Shown piece after piece: positions 53,612 to 63,174 of a stretch of DNA of 64,000 nucleotides (within the stretch, counting starts at the first letter, position 1; every line of letters begins with the position of its first letter). The DNA is from Pseudomonas sp. R84 (GTDB taxonomy: Bacteria > Pseudomonadota > Gammaproteobacteria > Pseudomonadales > Pseudomonadaceae), in the NCBI RefSeq assembly GCF_009834515.1, contig NZ_CP019426.1, positions 372,001-436,000 of the forward strand, read 5' to 3'. The notes beneath the pieces are model-generated. The model ran no database searches and was not told the DNA's origin. It was given only the letters and a program-made list of their open reading frames with translations. The translations under genes were made by a program, and so were the position numbers.

Positions 53612-54120
53612 GGCTTGTGCACCCGCTGCACGCTAAGGGCGACGGGTGGGCTCTGCTGGATGATCGTCTGGCCGTCGATCACTTGCACCGCGAGCCGGTG
53701 TTCGCCGCGATCGACGTTCACCAGTTGCAGGATCGGCACGTTGCTCGGCTGACCGTAAGGCTCATCGTCCAATACCAGCCTTAATTGATGCGGCGCTTGC
53801 AGGCGCGGCTTGATCAGCACGTTGACGGTGAAGGTGCCGTTGTTAGCGCGCAGGGCCTCTTCGGTGGGCAGACCAGCGAGTTCAAGAATGTCGTAGGCGT
53901 TGCGCGCAGGCTCACGGTTGTCAGCTTCAGTCGCGGGTACTGTGCTAGGCGTTTGCGGTTCGACCCGGTTGAGCGGCGGCAACTCCATCGGCTTCGCTTG
54001 CACGCCGTCCGGCGAATGATCGCTGTACACCGTGTTGCCGTTGGCATCGGTGTATTTGTAGATCTGCGCGTCGGCGGGCAGGGCGATCAGCAGCAGAATG
54101 TAGAGAAAGGTGCGACCCAT
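53608..54120 (-). CDS. DUF4124 family exported protein 2
   Basis: ATG 54120 gives 170 residues with signal peptide (MGRTFLYILLLIALPADAQ). 'IYKYTDANGNTVYSDHSPDG' is DUF4124. The second half, 'LRLVLDDEPYGQPSNVPILQLVNVDRGEHRLAVQVID', resembles the middle domain of the downstream gene, so the pair arose by duplication. Four-base overlap implies coupled translation. Confidence 0.82.
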   Translation of the reverse strand: MGRTFLYILLLIALPADAQIYKYTDANGNTVYSDHSPDGVQAKPMELPPLNRVEPQTPSTVPATEADNREPARNAYDILELAGLPTEEALRANNGTFTVNVLIKPRLQAPHQLRLVLDDEPYGQPSNVPILQLVNVDRGEHRLAVQVIDGQTIIQQSPPVALSVQRVHKP

Positions 54121-54202
54121 GAAATCGACCGGGATTGAAAGCGATGGGGTGCAGCATAGGCCAGACGCGGCGGTTGGCCCAACCCGGTAAACATCTGGTA
54201 AC

Positions 54203-54353
54203 GCCCTCACCCTAACCCTCTCCCAGAGGGAGAGGGGATTGACCGTGTTTCTCTGACAAATTTCATCGACCTGAAATTGCCATGTGAACTCAGGTTCGGA
54301 AAAGCATGGAGATAAGTCCCCTCTCCCTCTGGGAGAGGGTTAGGGTGAGGGTT
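54203..54353. repeat. Palindrome-ended dispersed repeat, copy B
   Basis: Ends CCCTCACCCTAACCCTCTCCCAGAGGGAGAGGGG and its inverse ...CTCTGGGAGAGGGTTAGGGTGAGGG, with centre TCGACCTGAAATTG and CTCAGGTT shared with copies A and C. It sits between the DUF4124 genes and glnA, next to the glnA terminator. Confidence 0.9.
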
Positions 54354-54366
54354 TTTTGATCTGCAA

Positions 54367-54395
54367 TAAAAAAGGCCTCCCGAAGGAGGCCTCTT
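54367..54395 (-). terminator. Intrinsic terminator of glnA
   Basis: Minus strand GGCCTCC-TTCG-GGAGGCC followed by TTTTTTATT, 33 bases after the glnA stop codon. UUCG tetraloop. Confidence 0.92.
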
Positions 54396-54427
54396 TCACT
54401 CACGCCACGTAACGCGGCGCTACCGGA

Positions 54428-55834
54428 TCAGCAGCTGTAGTACAGCTCATATTCCAGTGGGTGCACGAAGGTGCGAACCTTGATTTCTTCTTCCGATTTC
54501 AGCGCGATGTAAGCGTCGATGAAGTCGTCGGAGAACACGCCGCCCTTGGTCAGGAACGCACGGCCTTTATCCAGCTCTTCCAGAGCTTCTTTCAGGCTGC
54601 CGCAAACTTGTGGGATATCTTTCGCCTCTTCAGGCGGCAGGTCGTACAGGTTTTTGTCGGCAGCGTCGCCTGGGTGGATCTTGTTCTGGATACCGTCCAG
54701 ACCAGCCATCAGCAGTGCTGCGAAGGCCAGGTACGGGTTGGCAGCCGGATCCGGGAAGCGGGCTTCGATACGGCGGGCTTTCGGGCTCGACACGTAAGGA
54801 ATACGGATCGAAGCGGAGCGGTTGCGAGCCGAGTAGGCCAGCATCACTGGAGCTTCGAAGCCTGGCACCAGACGCTTGTAGGAGTTGGTCGCCGGGTTGG
54901 TGAAGCCGTTCAGGGCCTTACCGTGTTTGATGATGCCGCCGATGAAGTACAGAGCGGTATCGGACAGGCCGGCATAGCCTTCACCTGCGAAGGTGTTCTT
55001 GCCGTCTTTCCAGATCGACATGTGTACGTGCATGCCCGAACCGTTGTCGCCGTACAGTGGCTTCGGCATGAAGGTCGCGGTGCGGCCGTAAGCGTCAGCA
55101 ACGTTGTGGACAACGTACTTCAGGGTTTGGGTTTCGTCGGCTTTCTTCACCAGGGTGTTGAACTTGACGCCGATTTCGTTCTGGCCGGCAGTCGCCACTT
55201 CGTGGTGGTGAACTTCGACGGTCAGGCCCATTTCTTCCAGTGCGTTGCACATGGAGGTACGGATTTCGTGGTCGTGATCGAACGGCGGAACCGGGAAGTA
55301 GCCACCTTTGACGCCTGGACGGTGACCCTTGTTGCCGCCTTCGATGTCCTGGTCGGACATCCACGAACCTTGCTCGGAGTAGATCTTGAACATCGAACCG
55401 GAGATGTCCGACTTGAATTTCACCGAGTCAAAGATGAAGAACTCTGGCTCTGGACCGGCGAACACAGTGTCACCGATACCGGTGGCTTTCAGGTGTTCTT
55501 CGGCGCGCTTGGCGATCGCACGTGGGTCGCGGTCGTAGCCTTGCATGCTCGAAGGTTCGATGATGTCGCACACCAGGATCAGGGTGGCGTCTTCGGTGAA
55601 CGGGTCGAGAACGGCCGTTTCGTCAACCGGCATCAGGATCATGTCGGAGGCTTCGATGCCTTTCCAGCCAGCGATGGAGGAACCGTCGAACATCTTGCCG
55701 ACTTCGAAGAAGTCTTCGTCCAAAGCATCGCGAGCCGGCATGGTCACGTGGTGCTGAGTACCTTTGGTGTCCGTGAAGCGCAGATCAATCCACTTGACGT
55801 CATGATCTTTGATGAGTTGAACCGTCTTCGACAT
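54428..55834 (-). CDS. glnA: Glutamine synthetase, type I
   Basis: ATG 55834 ([10 protein letters not shown]) gives 468 residues, the family's usual length. '[10 protein letters not shown]' and '[12 protein letters not shown]' hold metal-site residues, '[17 protein letters not shown]' the ammonia/ATP site, '[18 protein letters not shown]' substrate Arg region, and '[10 protein letters not shown]' near 395-405 the Tyr adenylylation site. It assimilates ammonia; regulation by sigma-54/NtrC is supported by the promoter upstream. Confidence 0.98.
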   Translation of the reverse strand: MSKTVQLIKDHDVKWIDLRFTDTKGTQHHVTMPARDALDEDFFEVGKMFDGSSIAGWKGIEASDMILMPVDETAVLDPFTEDATLILVCDIIEPSSMQGYDRDPRAIAKRAEEHLKATGIGDTVFAGPEPEFFIFDSVKFKSDISGSMFKIYSEQGSWMSDQDIEGGNKGHRPGVKGGYFPVPPFDHDHEIRTSMCNALEEMGLTVEVHHHEVATAGQNEIGVKFNTLVKKADETQTLKYVVHNVADAYGRTATFMPKPLYGDNGSGMHVHMSIWKDGKNTFAGEGYAGLSDTALYFIGGIIKHGKALNGFTNPATNSYKRLVPGFEAPVMLAYSARNRSASIRIPYVSSPKARRIEARFPDPAANPYLAFAALLMAGLDGIQNKIHPGDAADKNLYDLPPEEAKDIPQVCGSLKEALEELDKGRAFLTKGGVFSDDFIDAYIALKSEEEIKVRTFVHPLEYELYYSC

Positions 55835-55930
55835 ATGTCCTCCGGGTGGCTTCGGGCTTGGTAGTGGATGCCCTTGAATTTGGTTGATGCCGGCGCGAAT
55901 ACTCTGCCAAGGCAACCTGCCTCACAAGGG

Positions 55931-55946
55931 AGCAAATTGCATGCCA
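55931..55946 (-). promoter_or_regulatory. Sigma-54 promoter of glnA
   Basis: Minus strand TGGCATGCAATTTGCT has GG at -24 and GC at -12 with the correct spacing (TGGCAC-N5-TTGCT consensus, one mismatch). It lies about 100 bases before the glnA start. A GTGCGCAC core near 56061-56070, about 120 bases further up, may belong to NtrC enhancer sites but fits weakly. Confidence 0.82.
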
Positions 55947-56162
55947 GTGCCCCAGCATGGGTTTTTCGCCCCAAATTCACGCTTATTAAGGCTTCAAACG
56001 CCTGAATGATGAAAATATCGCCCTCTAATGTAGCGTCTTGATTCGAAAATGACCCGTTTTGGTGCGCACAAAACCTTCTGCACATTAACTGGTTAAACCT
56101 TGAGCAATTTCCGCTATAATCCGCGCCCCCCTTTTTCGGCTGGCCGTTCGCGCGCTGTTTTC

Positions 56163-57617
56163 ATGAAACTAATCGTAAAAGTCTTCCCCGAGATCACCAT
56201 CAAAAGCCGACCTGTCCGGACGAAATTCATCCGCCAGCTGGCCAAGAACATCCGCACCGTGCTCCGTGACCTGGACCCGGCCGTGGTGGTGAACGGTGTG
56301 TGGGACAATCTCGAGCTGGAAACCCGCGTTACCGACGCCAAAGCCTTGAAAGAGATGGGTGAGCGCCTGACCTGCATGCCGGGCATCGCGCACTTTCTGC
56401 AGATCGACGAGTACCCGCTGGGCGATTTCGACGACATTACCGAGAAGTGCAAACAGCACTACGGCGATGCATTGGCCGGGAAGATCTTTTCGGTGCGCTG
56501 CAAGCGTGCCGGCAAGCACACCTTCAGCTCGATGGACGTCGAAAAATACGTCGGCAGCAAGCTGCGCCGTGAGTGCGGTGCTGCTGGTATCGACCTGAAA
56601 GCGCCAGAAATCGAAGTCCGTATCGAAGTTCGCGACAAACGGTTGTTTGTGATCCACAGCCAGCACAACGGCATCGGCGGCTATCCGCTGGGTGCGTTGG
56701 AGCAGACGCTGGTATTGATGTCCGGCGGCTTTGACTCGACCGTTGCGGCCTACCAGATCATTCGTCGCGGCCTGATGACGCACTTCTGCTTCTTCAATCT
56801 GGGCGGTCGTGCCCATGAATTGGGCGTGATGGAAGTCGCGCATTTCATCTGGAAGAAGTACGGCAGCTCGCAACGCGTGCTATTTGTCAGTGTTCCGTTC
56901 GAAGAAGTTTTGGGCGAAATTCTTGGCAAAGTCGATAACAGTCATATGGGCGTCGTGTTGAAGCGTATGATGTTGCGCGCGGCTTCCAACATCGCCGACC
57001 GTCTGCAGATCGAGGCGCTGGTCACCGGCGAGGCGATCTCCCAGGTGTCGAGCCAGACACTGCCGAACCTGTCGGTGATCGACTGTGTGACCGACAAGCT
57101 GGTCCTGCGTCCGCTGATCGTGGCGCACAAGCAGGACATCATCGACACCGCCAACGAAATTGGCACCGCCGATTTCGCCCGGCACATGCCGGAATACTGC
57201 GGGGTCATTTCGGTCAACCCGAAGACCGCCGCCAAACGCGGTCGCGTTGAACACGAAGAGAAAGAATTCGACATGGCGGTCCTCGAGCGTGCGCTCGAAA
57301 ACGCCAAACTGGTGCCGATCGATCGGGTGATCGACGAATTGGGCCAGGACGTACAGATTGAAGAAGTCAGCGAAGCACTGGCCGGCCAGATCGTGATCGA
57401 CATCCGTCACCCGGATGCCGCCGAGGATGAGCCGCTGGAACTCGCTGGCGTAGAAGTACAGACGATGCCGTTCTACGCAGTGAACGCTCGTTTCAAGGAG
57501 CTGGATCCGACTCGCCAGTACCTGCTGTATTGCGACAAAGGCGTGATGAGTCGCCTGCATGCTCACCATTTGCTCAGTGAGGGGCATGCCAATGTGCGCG
57601 TTTATCGACCGAGCTAA
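56163..57617 (+). CDS. thiI: tRNA 4-thiouridine synthase / thiamine sulfurtransferase ThiI
   Basis: ATG 56163 ([10 protein letters not shown]) gives 484 residues. NFLD/THUMP domain to about 165, PP-loop '[12 protein letters not shown]' near 185, and C-terminal rhodanese domain with Cys in '[11 protein letters not shown]' near 460. It places sulphur on U8 of tRNA and in the thiamine thiazole path. A frame extension to 56100 is unneeded. Confidence 0.96.
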   Translation: MKLIVKVFPEITIKSRPVRTKFIRQLAKNIRTVLRDLDPAVVVNGVWDNLELETRVTDAKALKEMGERLTCMPGIAHFLQIDEYPLGDFDDITEKCKQHYGDALAGKIFSVRCKRAGKHTFSSMDVEKYVGSKLRRECGAAGIDLKAPEIEVRIEVRDKRLFVIHSQHNGIGGYPLGALEQTLVLMSGGFDSTVAAYQIIRRGLMTHFCFFNLGGRAHELGVMEVAHFIWKKYGSSQRVLFVSVPFEEVLGEILGKVDNSHMGVVLKRMMLRAASNIADRLQIEALVTGEAISQVSSQTLPNLSVIDCVTDKLVLRPLIVAHKQDIIDTANEIGTADFARHMPEYCGVISVNPKTAAKRGRVEHEEKEFDMAVLERALENAKLVPIDRVIDELGQDVQIEEVSEALAGQIVIDIRHPDAAEDEPLELAGVEVQTMPFYAVNARFKELDPTRQYLLYCDKGVMSRLHAHHLLSEGHANVRVYRPS

Positions 57618-57756
57618 GTGCCCGGGGCTGTTTGCCTGTGGCCTGCGTCACCGGCCCCCCGACACCGCCGTCAAGCTGTAACGGCCATGCCGGACACTAC
57701 TGCTAATCGCTGCCAAGACTTGTCAGCAAACCGAATCCTCTGATCGAGATACACAA

Positions 57757-59577
57757 GTGATCGAAAATCTACGCAACATCGCCATCATTGCCCACGTTGA
57801 CCATGGTAAAACCACCCTGGTAGACAAACTCCTGCGTCAATCCGGCACTCTGGAGCGCAACGAGCTCAACGACGAGCGCGTGATGGACTCCAACGACCAG
57901 GAAAAAGAGCGCGGTATTACCATTCTGGCGAAAAACACCGCCATCAACTGGAACGGCTACCACATCAACATCGTGGACACCCCGGGCCACGCCGACTTCG
58001 GCGGCGAAGTTGAACGTGTAATGTCGATGGTTGACTCCGTTCTGCTGCTGGTTGACGCTCAAGACGGCCCTATGCCGCAAACCCGTTTCGTGACCAAGAA
58101 GGCTTTCGAAGCCGGCCTGCGTCCAATCGTGGTGATCAACAAGGTTGACCGTCCAGGCGCGCGTCCGGACTGGGTTCTGGACCAGATCTTCGACCTGTTC
58201 GACAACCTCGGTGCTACCGAAGAACAACTGGACTTCCAGGTTGTCTACGCCTCGGCCCTGAACGGCATCGCCGGTCTGGATCACACCGCCATGGCTGAAG
58301 ACATGACCCCGCTGTACCAAGCGGTAGTCGACCACGTTCCGCCTCCGGCTGTTGACCGTGACGGCGCGTTCCAGATGCAGATCTCCGCTCTGGACTACAA
58401 CAGCTTCCTGGGTGTTATCGGCGTTGGCCGTATCGCTCGTGGCCGCGTCAAGCCGAACACCCCGGTTGTTGCGATCGGTGCCGACGGCAAGCGCCGTAAC
58501 GGCCGTATCCTGAAACTGATGGGTCACCACGGTCTGCACCGCGTTGACGTTGAAGAAGCTGCAGCAGGCGATATCGTTTGCATCAGCGGTATGGACTCGC
58601 TGTTCATCTCCGACACCCTGTGCCACCCGGATACTGTCGAGGCGATGAAGCCTCTGACCGTTGACGAGCCAACCGTTTCGATGACCTTCCAGGTAAACGA
58701 CTCGCCATTCTGCGGTAAAGAAGGCAAGTTCGTGACGTCCCGTAACATCAAGGACCGTCTGGACAAAGAGCTGCTGTACAACGTTGCCCTGCGCGTTGAA
58801 GAAGGCGACACCGCTGACAAGTTCAAGGTTTCCGGCCGTGGTGAGCTGCACCTCTCGGTACTGATCGAAACCATGCGTCGCGAAGGCTTCGAGCTGGCCC
58901 TGGGCCGTCCTGAAGTGATCATTCGTGAAGTTGACGGCGTCAAGCAAGAACCGTTTGAAAACGTAACCATCGACATCCCTGAAGAAGCTCAGGGCAAGGT
59001 CATGGAAGAGATGGGTCTGCGTAAAGGCGACCTGAGCAACATGGTTCCTGATGGCAAGGGCCGTGTTCGTCTGGAATACAACATCCCTGCTCGCGGTCTG
59101 ATCGGTTTCCGTAACCAGTTCCTGACCCTGACCAACGGTGCTGGCATCCTGACCTCGATCTTCGATCGCTACGACACCGTGAAGTCGGGCCACATGTCCG
59201 GCCGTCAGAACGGCGTTCTGGTTTCGGTTGAAACCGGCAAGGCACTGACCTACTCGCTGGAAACCCTGCAGGCTCGTGGCAAGCTGTTCGTAGAACACGG
59301 CCAGGAGATCTACAACGGTCAAATCGTTGGTCAGAACAGCCGCGACAACGACCTGGGTGTAAACCCGACCAAAGGCAAGAAGCTCGACAACATGCGTGCT
59401 TCGGGTAAAGACGAAACCATCGCTCTGGTACCACCTGTTCGCTTCACCCTGGAACAGGCTCTGGAATACATCCAGGAAGACGAGCTGTGCGAAGTCACTC
59501 CTAAGTCCATCCGTCTTCGCAAGAAGATCCTAGACGAAAGCGAGCGTACCCGCGCTGCCAAGAAAGCCAAGAACTGA
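57757..59577 (+). CDS. typA: Translational GTPase TypA/BipA
   Basis: A 606-residue ribosome-associated GTPase. G1 '[10 protein letters not shown]', G2 'ERGITI', G3 '[13 protein letters not shown]', G4 'NKVDRPGA'. The C-terminal half has EF-G-like III and V domains, '[22 protein letters not shown]', and the BipA-specific tail '[15 protein letters not shown]'. The start codon is GTG. A strong terminator follows. It helps large-subunit assembly under stress. Confidence 0.97.
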   Translation: MIENLRNIAIIAHVDHGKTTLVDKLLRQSGTLERNELNDERVMDSNDQEKERGITILAKNTAINWNGYHINIVDTPGHADFGGEVERVMSMVDSVLLLVDAQDGPMPQTRFVTKKAFEAGLRPIVVINKVDRPGARPDWVLDQIFDLFDNLGATEEQLDFQVVYASALNGIAGLDHTAMAEDMTPLYQAVVDHVPPPAVDRDGAFQMQISALDYNSFLGVIGVGRIARGRVKPNTPVVAIGADGKRRNGRILKLMGHHGLHRVDVEEAAAGDIVCISGMDSLFISDTLCHPDTVEAMKPLTVDEPTVSMTFQVNDSPFCGKEGKFVTSRNIKDRLDKELLYNVALRVEEGDTADKFKVSGRGELHLSVLIETMRREGFELALGRPEVIIREVDGVKQEPFENVTIDIPEEAQGKVMEEMGLRKGDLSNMVPDGKGRVRLEYNIPARGLIGFRNQFLTLTNGAGILTSIFDRYDTVKSGHMSGRQNGVLVSVETGKALTYSLETLQARGKLFVEHGQEIYNGQIVGQNSRDNDLGVNPTKGKKLDNMRASGKDETIALVPPVRFTLEQALEYIQEDELCEVTPKSIRLRKKILDESERTRAAKKAKN

Positions 59578-59600
59578 GTCATTAGTTCAGGCTGAATGAA

Positions 59601-59635
59601 AACGCCCCCGGTCGAGAGACCGGGGGCGTTTTTGT
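59601..59635 (+). terminator. Intrinsic terminator of typA
   Basis: AACGCCCCCGGTC pairs with GACCGGGGGCGTT around GAGA, followed by TTTTG. Confidence 0.93.
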
Positions 59636-59674
59636 TTGTCTGGAGGAAATGCAGTTGGGTCTTGAAGATCAAGA

Positions 59675-59824
59675 GCCCCTCACCCTAGCCCTCTCCCAGA
59701 GGGAGAGGGGACTGACCGAGTTGTTCTTTGGCTTTGCATCGATCTGAGTAATCGAGTCGACCTCAGGTTTGGAAGCGACAGAGATCGGCTCCCTCTCCCT
59801 CGGGAGAGGGCTGGGGTGAGGGGC
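59675..59824. repeat. Palindrome-ended dispersed repeat, copy C
   Basis: CCCCTCACCCTAGCCCTCTCCC and inverse GGGAGAGGGCTGGGGTGAGGGG enclose GACTGACCGAGTT, TCGACCTCAGG and ATCGGCTCC, nearly as in copy A. Between the typA terminator and the end of the convergent YkgJ gene. Confidence 0.9.
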
Positions 59825-59859
59825 TGGGGGTTAACGGCTACCGAAGAACTCAGCGTCGT

Positions 59860-60297
59860 TCAGAAGCGCTCGATCGCGCGGAAATTCTGCTCGCGCACCA
59901 CTTCCTTCGGCTTGTACGCGCAATACCCAGGACGCGGTCCGATCTTCGGGTGATTGCGGCAGGTATCCGGGCGCTTGTCATAAATGGTGCACAGGCGGCT
60001 CTTACGATCCAGGTAGTAGCAATCGTTGTTGCTCATGCGCTGGAGGGTAAAGATGCCGGACTTCTGATTGAAGCGTTCAACCAGGCCTTCCTTTTGCAGA
60101 CGCTTGGCGATGTTTTTTGGCGGATCGCCGAGTTCGAACTCGTCGACCACACCGATGCGCACCAGATCCTTGATCTTCACCTCAACCGGCAGCGTGCAGC
60201 AGCTGGACACGCAGGAACCGCACATCGGGGCTGAGTATTTTGCCCACGTATCGAGACGATCGATCTCGGCGGCGGCAATCAAGTTGGGCTTCATCAT
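59860..60297 (-). CDS. YkgJ family cysteine-cluster protein
   Basis: A 145-residue protein (ATG 60297; a second ATG follows at once). 'CGSCVSSCCTLPV' near 23-35, 'CYYLDRKSRLCTIYDKRPDTCR' near 95-115 and 'PRPGYC' are the conserved Cys set of YkgJ/CxxCxxCC proteins, expected to bind zinc or an iron-sulphur cluster. The biochemical role is unknown. Confidence 0.9.
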   Translation of the reverse strand: MMKPNLIAAAEIDRLDTWAKYSAPMCGSCVSSCCTLPVEVKIKDLVRIGVVDEFELGDPPKNIAKRLQKEGLVERFNQKSGIFTLQRMSNNDCYYLDRKSRLCTIYDKRPDTCRNHPKIGPRPGYCAYKPKEVVREQNFRAIERF

Positions 60298-60556
60298 CGG
60301 GAGTTACCAGGCGTGTGTGCATCAGGGCGCGCGATCATACCGGGACTGGTGGATTTTTGAACAACCTTTCGCCAGATTTTTTCTGCATACAGGCACATTG
60401 CCGGACAATTCGGCACGGCCCCTGCATTCATTAGCTCATCCGCCAAGGTAATGCCGGGCCATCTCACCGTCTCAGGAAATACTGCCGAACCAGAGCCTTC
60501 ACCGTCGGTCAGACCGTCTAGGCTCAGACAATTCCCGCTCGCTCGAGGTCCTATCG

Positions 60557-63007
60557 ATGACTCAAGAACCACTAGTTCGCGAAGCAGAGGTGGCCGCATT
60601 CCGCGACGCCGTCCTGACCAAGCTCACCTATGCGGTGGGCAAAGACCCCGATCACGCCTTCGACCATGACTGGTTCGAAGCCATCGCTTTGGCTGCGCGC
60701 GATCACATGGTCGAACACTGGATGGACCACACCCGGCAGATTTATCGCAAAGGCCAGAAGCGGGTGTATTACCTCTCGCTGGAGTTCCTCATCGGCCGCT
60801 TGCTCTACGACAGTCTGAGCAACCTTGGCCTGCTCGACGTCGCCCGTGAAGCGCTGACTGAACTCGGTGTCGATCTGGAGCGCATCCGCTTGCTGGAACC
60901 CGATGCGGCGCTCGGCAACGGCGGCCTCGGTCGTCTGGCCGCATGCTTTATGGAAAGCATGTCGACCCTCGGCATCGCTGGTCACGGCTACGGCATCCGT
61001 TATGAACACGGCTTGTTCCGCCAGGCCATCGTCGATGGTTGGCAGCAGGAGCAGACCGAGCACTGGCTGGATTTCGGCAACCCGTGGGAGTTTGAACGGC
61101 CGGAAGTCGTCTACTCCATCGGCTTCGGCGGCAGCGTTGAAACCGTCACCGACGTTTCCGGCAAATCCAAACAGGTCTGGTCGCCAGCAGAAACTGTTCG
61201 CGCCATTGCTTACGACACGCCGGTGGTTGGCTGGCGCGGGGCAAGCGTCAACACCTTGCGCCTGTGGCGTGCCCGCGCCATGGAAGATTTGCACCTGGAA
61301 CGCTTCAACGCCGGTGACCACTTGGGCGCCGTCGCCGAGGTTGCTCGCGCCGAAAGTATCTCCCGCGTGCTTTACCCGGCGGACAGCACTGAAGCGGGGC
61401 AAGAGCTGCGCCTGCGCCAGGAATATTTCTTTGTCGCCGCGTCGCTGCAAGATCTGCTGCGCCGCCATCGCAACATGCACACCTCGGTGCTGACCCTGGG
61501 CGATCACGCGGCGATCCAGCTCAACGACACGCACCCTTCAATTGCTGTTGCCGAACTGATGCGCCAACTGGTCGACGTCTACGACGTGGCGTGGGACGCG
61601 GCGTGGCAAGTCACTGTCGACACGCTGTCGTACACCAACCACACGCTGCTGCCGGAAGCACTGGAAACCTGGCCGGTGGGTTTGATGGAACGCATGCTGC
61701 CACGGCACATGCAGATCATTTACCTGATCAACGCCCAGCACATCGATTCGCTGCGAGCCAAAGGCATTCACGATTTCGACGTGCTGCGCGCGGTGTCGCT
61801 GATCGAAGAAGACAACGGTCGCCGCGTGCGCATGGGTAACCTCGCGTTCCTCGGTTCGCACAGCGTTAACGGTGTGTCCGGACTGCACACGCAGTTGATG
61901 CGTAAAACCGTGTTCGCCGAACTGCACAAGCTCTATCCCGAGCGGATCAACAACAAAACCAACGGCATTACCTTCCGCCGCTGGTTGTATCAGGCCAACT
62001 CCGAACTGACTTCGATGCTGGTCGATGCGCTCGGCCCGGATTTGCTCGATAACCCTGAAGAGCGCCTGCTCGATCTAGAACCGTTCGCTGAAAAAGCCGC
62101 ATTCCGCAAGGCCTTCGCCGAGCAACGCCTGCACAGCAAAAAAGCTTTGGCCTATCTGATTCACGAACGGCTGGGCATCGCGGTCAATCCGGCGGCGATG
62201 TTCGATGTGCAGGTCAAGCGGATCCATGAATACAAACGTCAGTTGCTCAACCTGCTGCACACCGTGGCGCTGTATCAGGCGATTCGCGCCGAGCCGGAAG
62301 TCGACTGGGTGCCACGGGTGAAGATCTTCGCCGGTAAAGCGGCGGCGAGTTATCACCAGGCCAAACTGATCATCAAGCTGACCAACGACATCGCCCGGGT
62401 GGTGAACAACGATCCGACGGTGCGCGGCTTGCTGAAAGTGGTGTTTCTGCCTAACTACAATGTCAGCCTGGCGGAAAGCATCATTCCGGCGGCGGACTTG
62501 TCCGAGCAGATTTCCACTGCCGGCTTCGAAGCGTCGGGCACCAGTAACATGAAGTTCGGCCTCAACGGCGCACTGACCATCGGCACGCTGGATGGCGCCA
62601 ACGTGGAAATGTGCGAACGCATCGGTGCCGAGCACATGTTCATTTTCGGCCTCAGCGCTCAGCAGGTGGAGGCGCGCAAACAGAACCACGAGTTCAGCGC
62701 GTTGCCGGACATCGCCGCGTCGCATCGTTTGAACGATGTGCTGCAAGCGATTCGCAGCGGGGTGTTCTCGCCGGATGACACTTCGCGCTATACCGGGCTG
62801 ATCGATTCGCTGGTGGATTACGACCGCTTCCTGGTCTGCGCCGACTTCGATTCCTATTGGGAAGCACAGAAACGCGTTGAGGCGCATTGGCACGATTCCA
62901 ACAACTGGTGGCGTTCGGCGGTCCTCAATACGGCGCGGATGGGCTGGTTCTCCTCGGACCGGACGATTCGCGAGTACGCCACGGATATCTGGAAAGCACT
63001 GGAGTAA
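60557..63007 (+). CDS. glgP: Glycogen/alpha-glucan phosphorylase
   Basis: An 816-residue phosphorylase, releasing glucose-1-phosphate from alpha-glucans. 'DAALGNGGLGRLAACFMESM' near 115-135, 'DTHPSIAVAELMR' near 325, and the PLP site Lys in 'ASGTSNMKFGLNGALTIGTLDGANVEM' near 660 are all intact. Family length is normal. No glg operon genes are adjacent. Expression context is a lone gene with its own upstream gap of 259 bases. Confidence 0.96.
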   Translation: MTQEPLVREAEVAAFRDAVLTKLTYAVGKDPDHAFDHDWFEAIALAARDHMVEHWMDHTRQIYRKGQKRVYYLSLEFLIGRLLYDSLSNLGLLDVAREALTELGVDLERIRLLEPDAALGNGGLGRLAACFMESMSTLGIAGHGYGIRYEHGLFRQAIVDGWQQEQTEHWLDFGNPWEFERPEVVYSIGFGGSVETVTDVSGKSKQVWSPAETVRAIAYDTPVVGWRGASVNTLRLWRARAMEDLHLERFNAGDHLGAVAEVARAESISRVLYPADSTEAGQELRLRQEYFFVAASLQDLLRRHRNMHTSVLTLGDHAAIQLNDTHPSIAVAELMRQLVDVYDVAWDAAWQVTVDTLSYTNHTLLPEALETWPVGLMERMLPRHMQIIYLINAQHIDSLRAKGIHDFDVLRAVSLIEEDNGRRVRMGNLAFLGSHSVNGVSGLHTQLMRKTVFAELHKLYPERINNKTNGITFRRWLYQANSELTSMLVDALGPDLLDNPEERLLDLEPFAEKAAFRKAFAEQRLHSKKALAYLIHERLGIAVNPAAMFDVQVKRIHEYKRQLLNLLHTVALYQAIRAEPEVDWVPRVKIFAGKAAASYHQAKLIIKLTNDIARVVNNDPTVRGLLKVVFLPNYNVSLAESIIPAADLSEQISTAGFEASGTSNMKFGLNGALTIGTLDGANVEMCERIGAEHMFIFGLSAQQVEARKQNHEFSALPDIAASHRLNDVLQAIRSGVFSPDDTSRYTGLIDSLVDYDRFLVCADFDSYWEAQKRVEAHWHDSNNWWRSAVLNTARMGWFSSDRTIREYATDIWKALE

Positions 63008-63040
63008 CTTTCCACTCGGCTCGATATAATCGCGCGCCGG

Positions 63041-63119
63041 AAAAGATCGCAGCCTGCGGCAGCTCCTACAGAGGTGTTCACATAACCCTGTAGGAGCTTC
63101 CGCAGGCTGCGATCTTTTT
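63041..63119. repeat. Long palindromic intergenic repeat
   Basis: AAAAGATCGCAGCCTGCGG-CAGCTCCTACAG and the inverse CTGTAGGAGCTTCCGCAGGCTGCGATCTTTTT form a stem of about 30 pairs around a 17-base loop. The sequence is a widespread Pseudomonas palindrome and ends in a T-run, so it can also terminate glgP. Confidence 0.88.
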
Positions 63120-63174
63120 GGGTCAGGCTGCGCTAATCTTCCCGGATTAGCCTTCGCGCTTAGGGATATCGACC

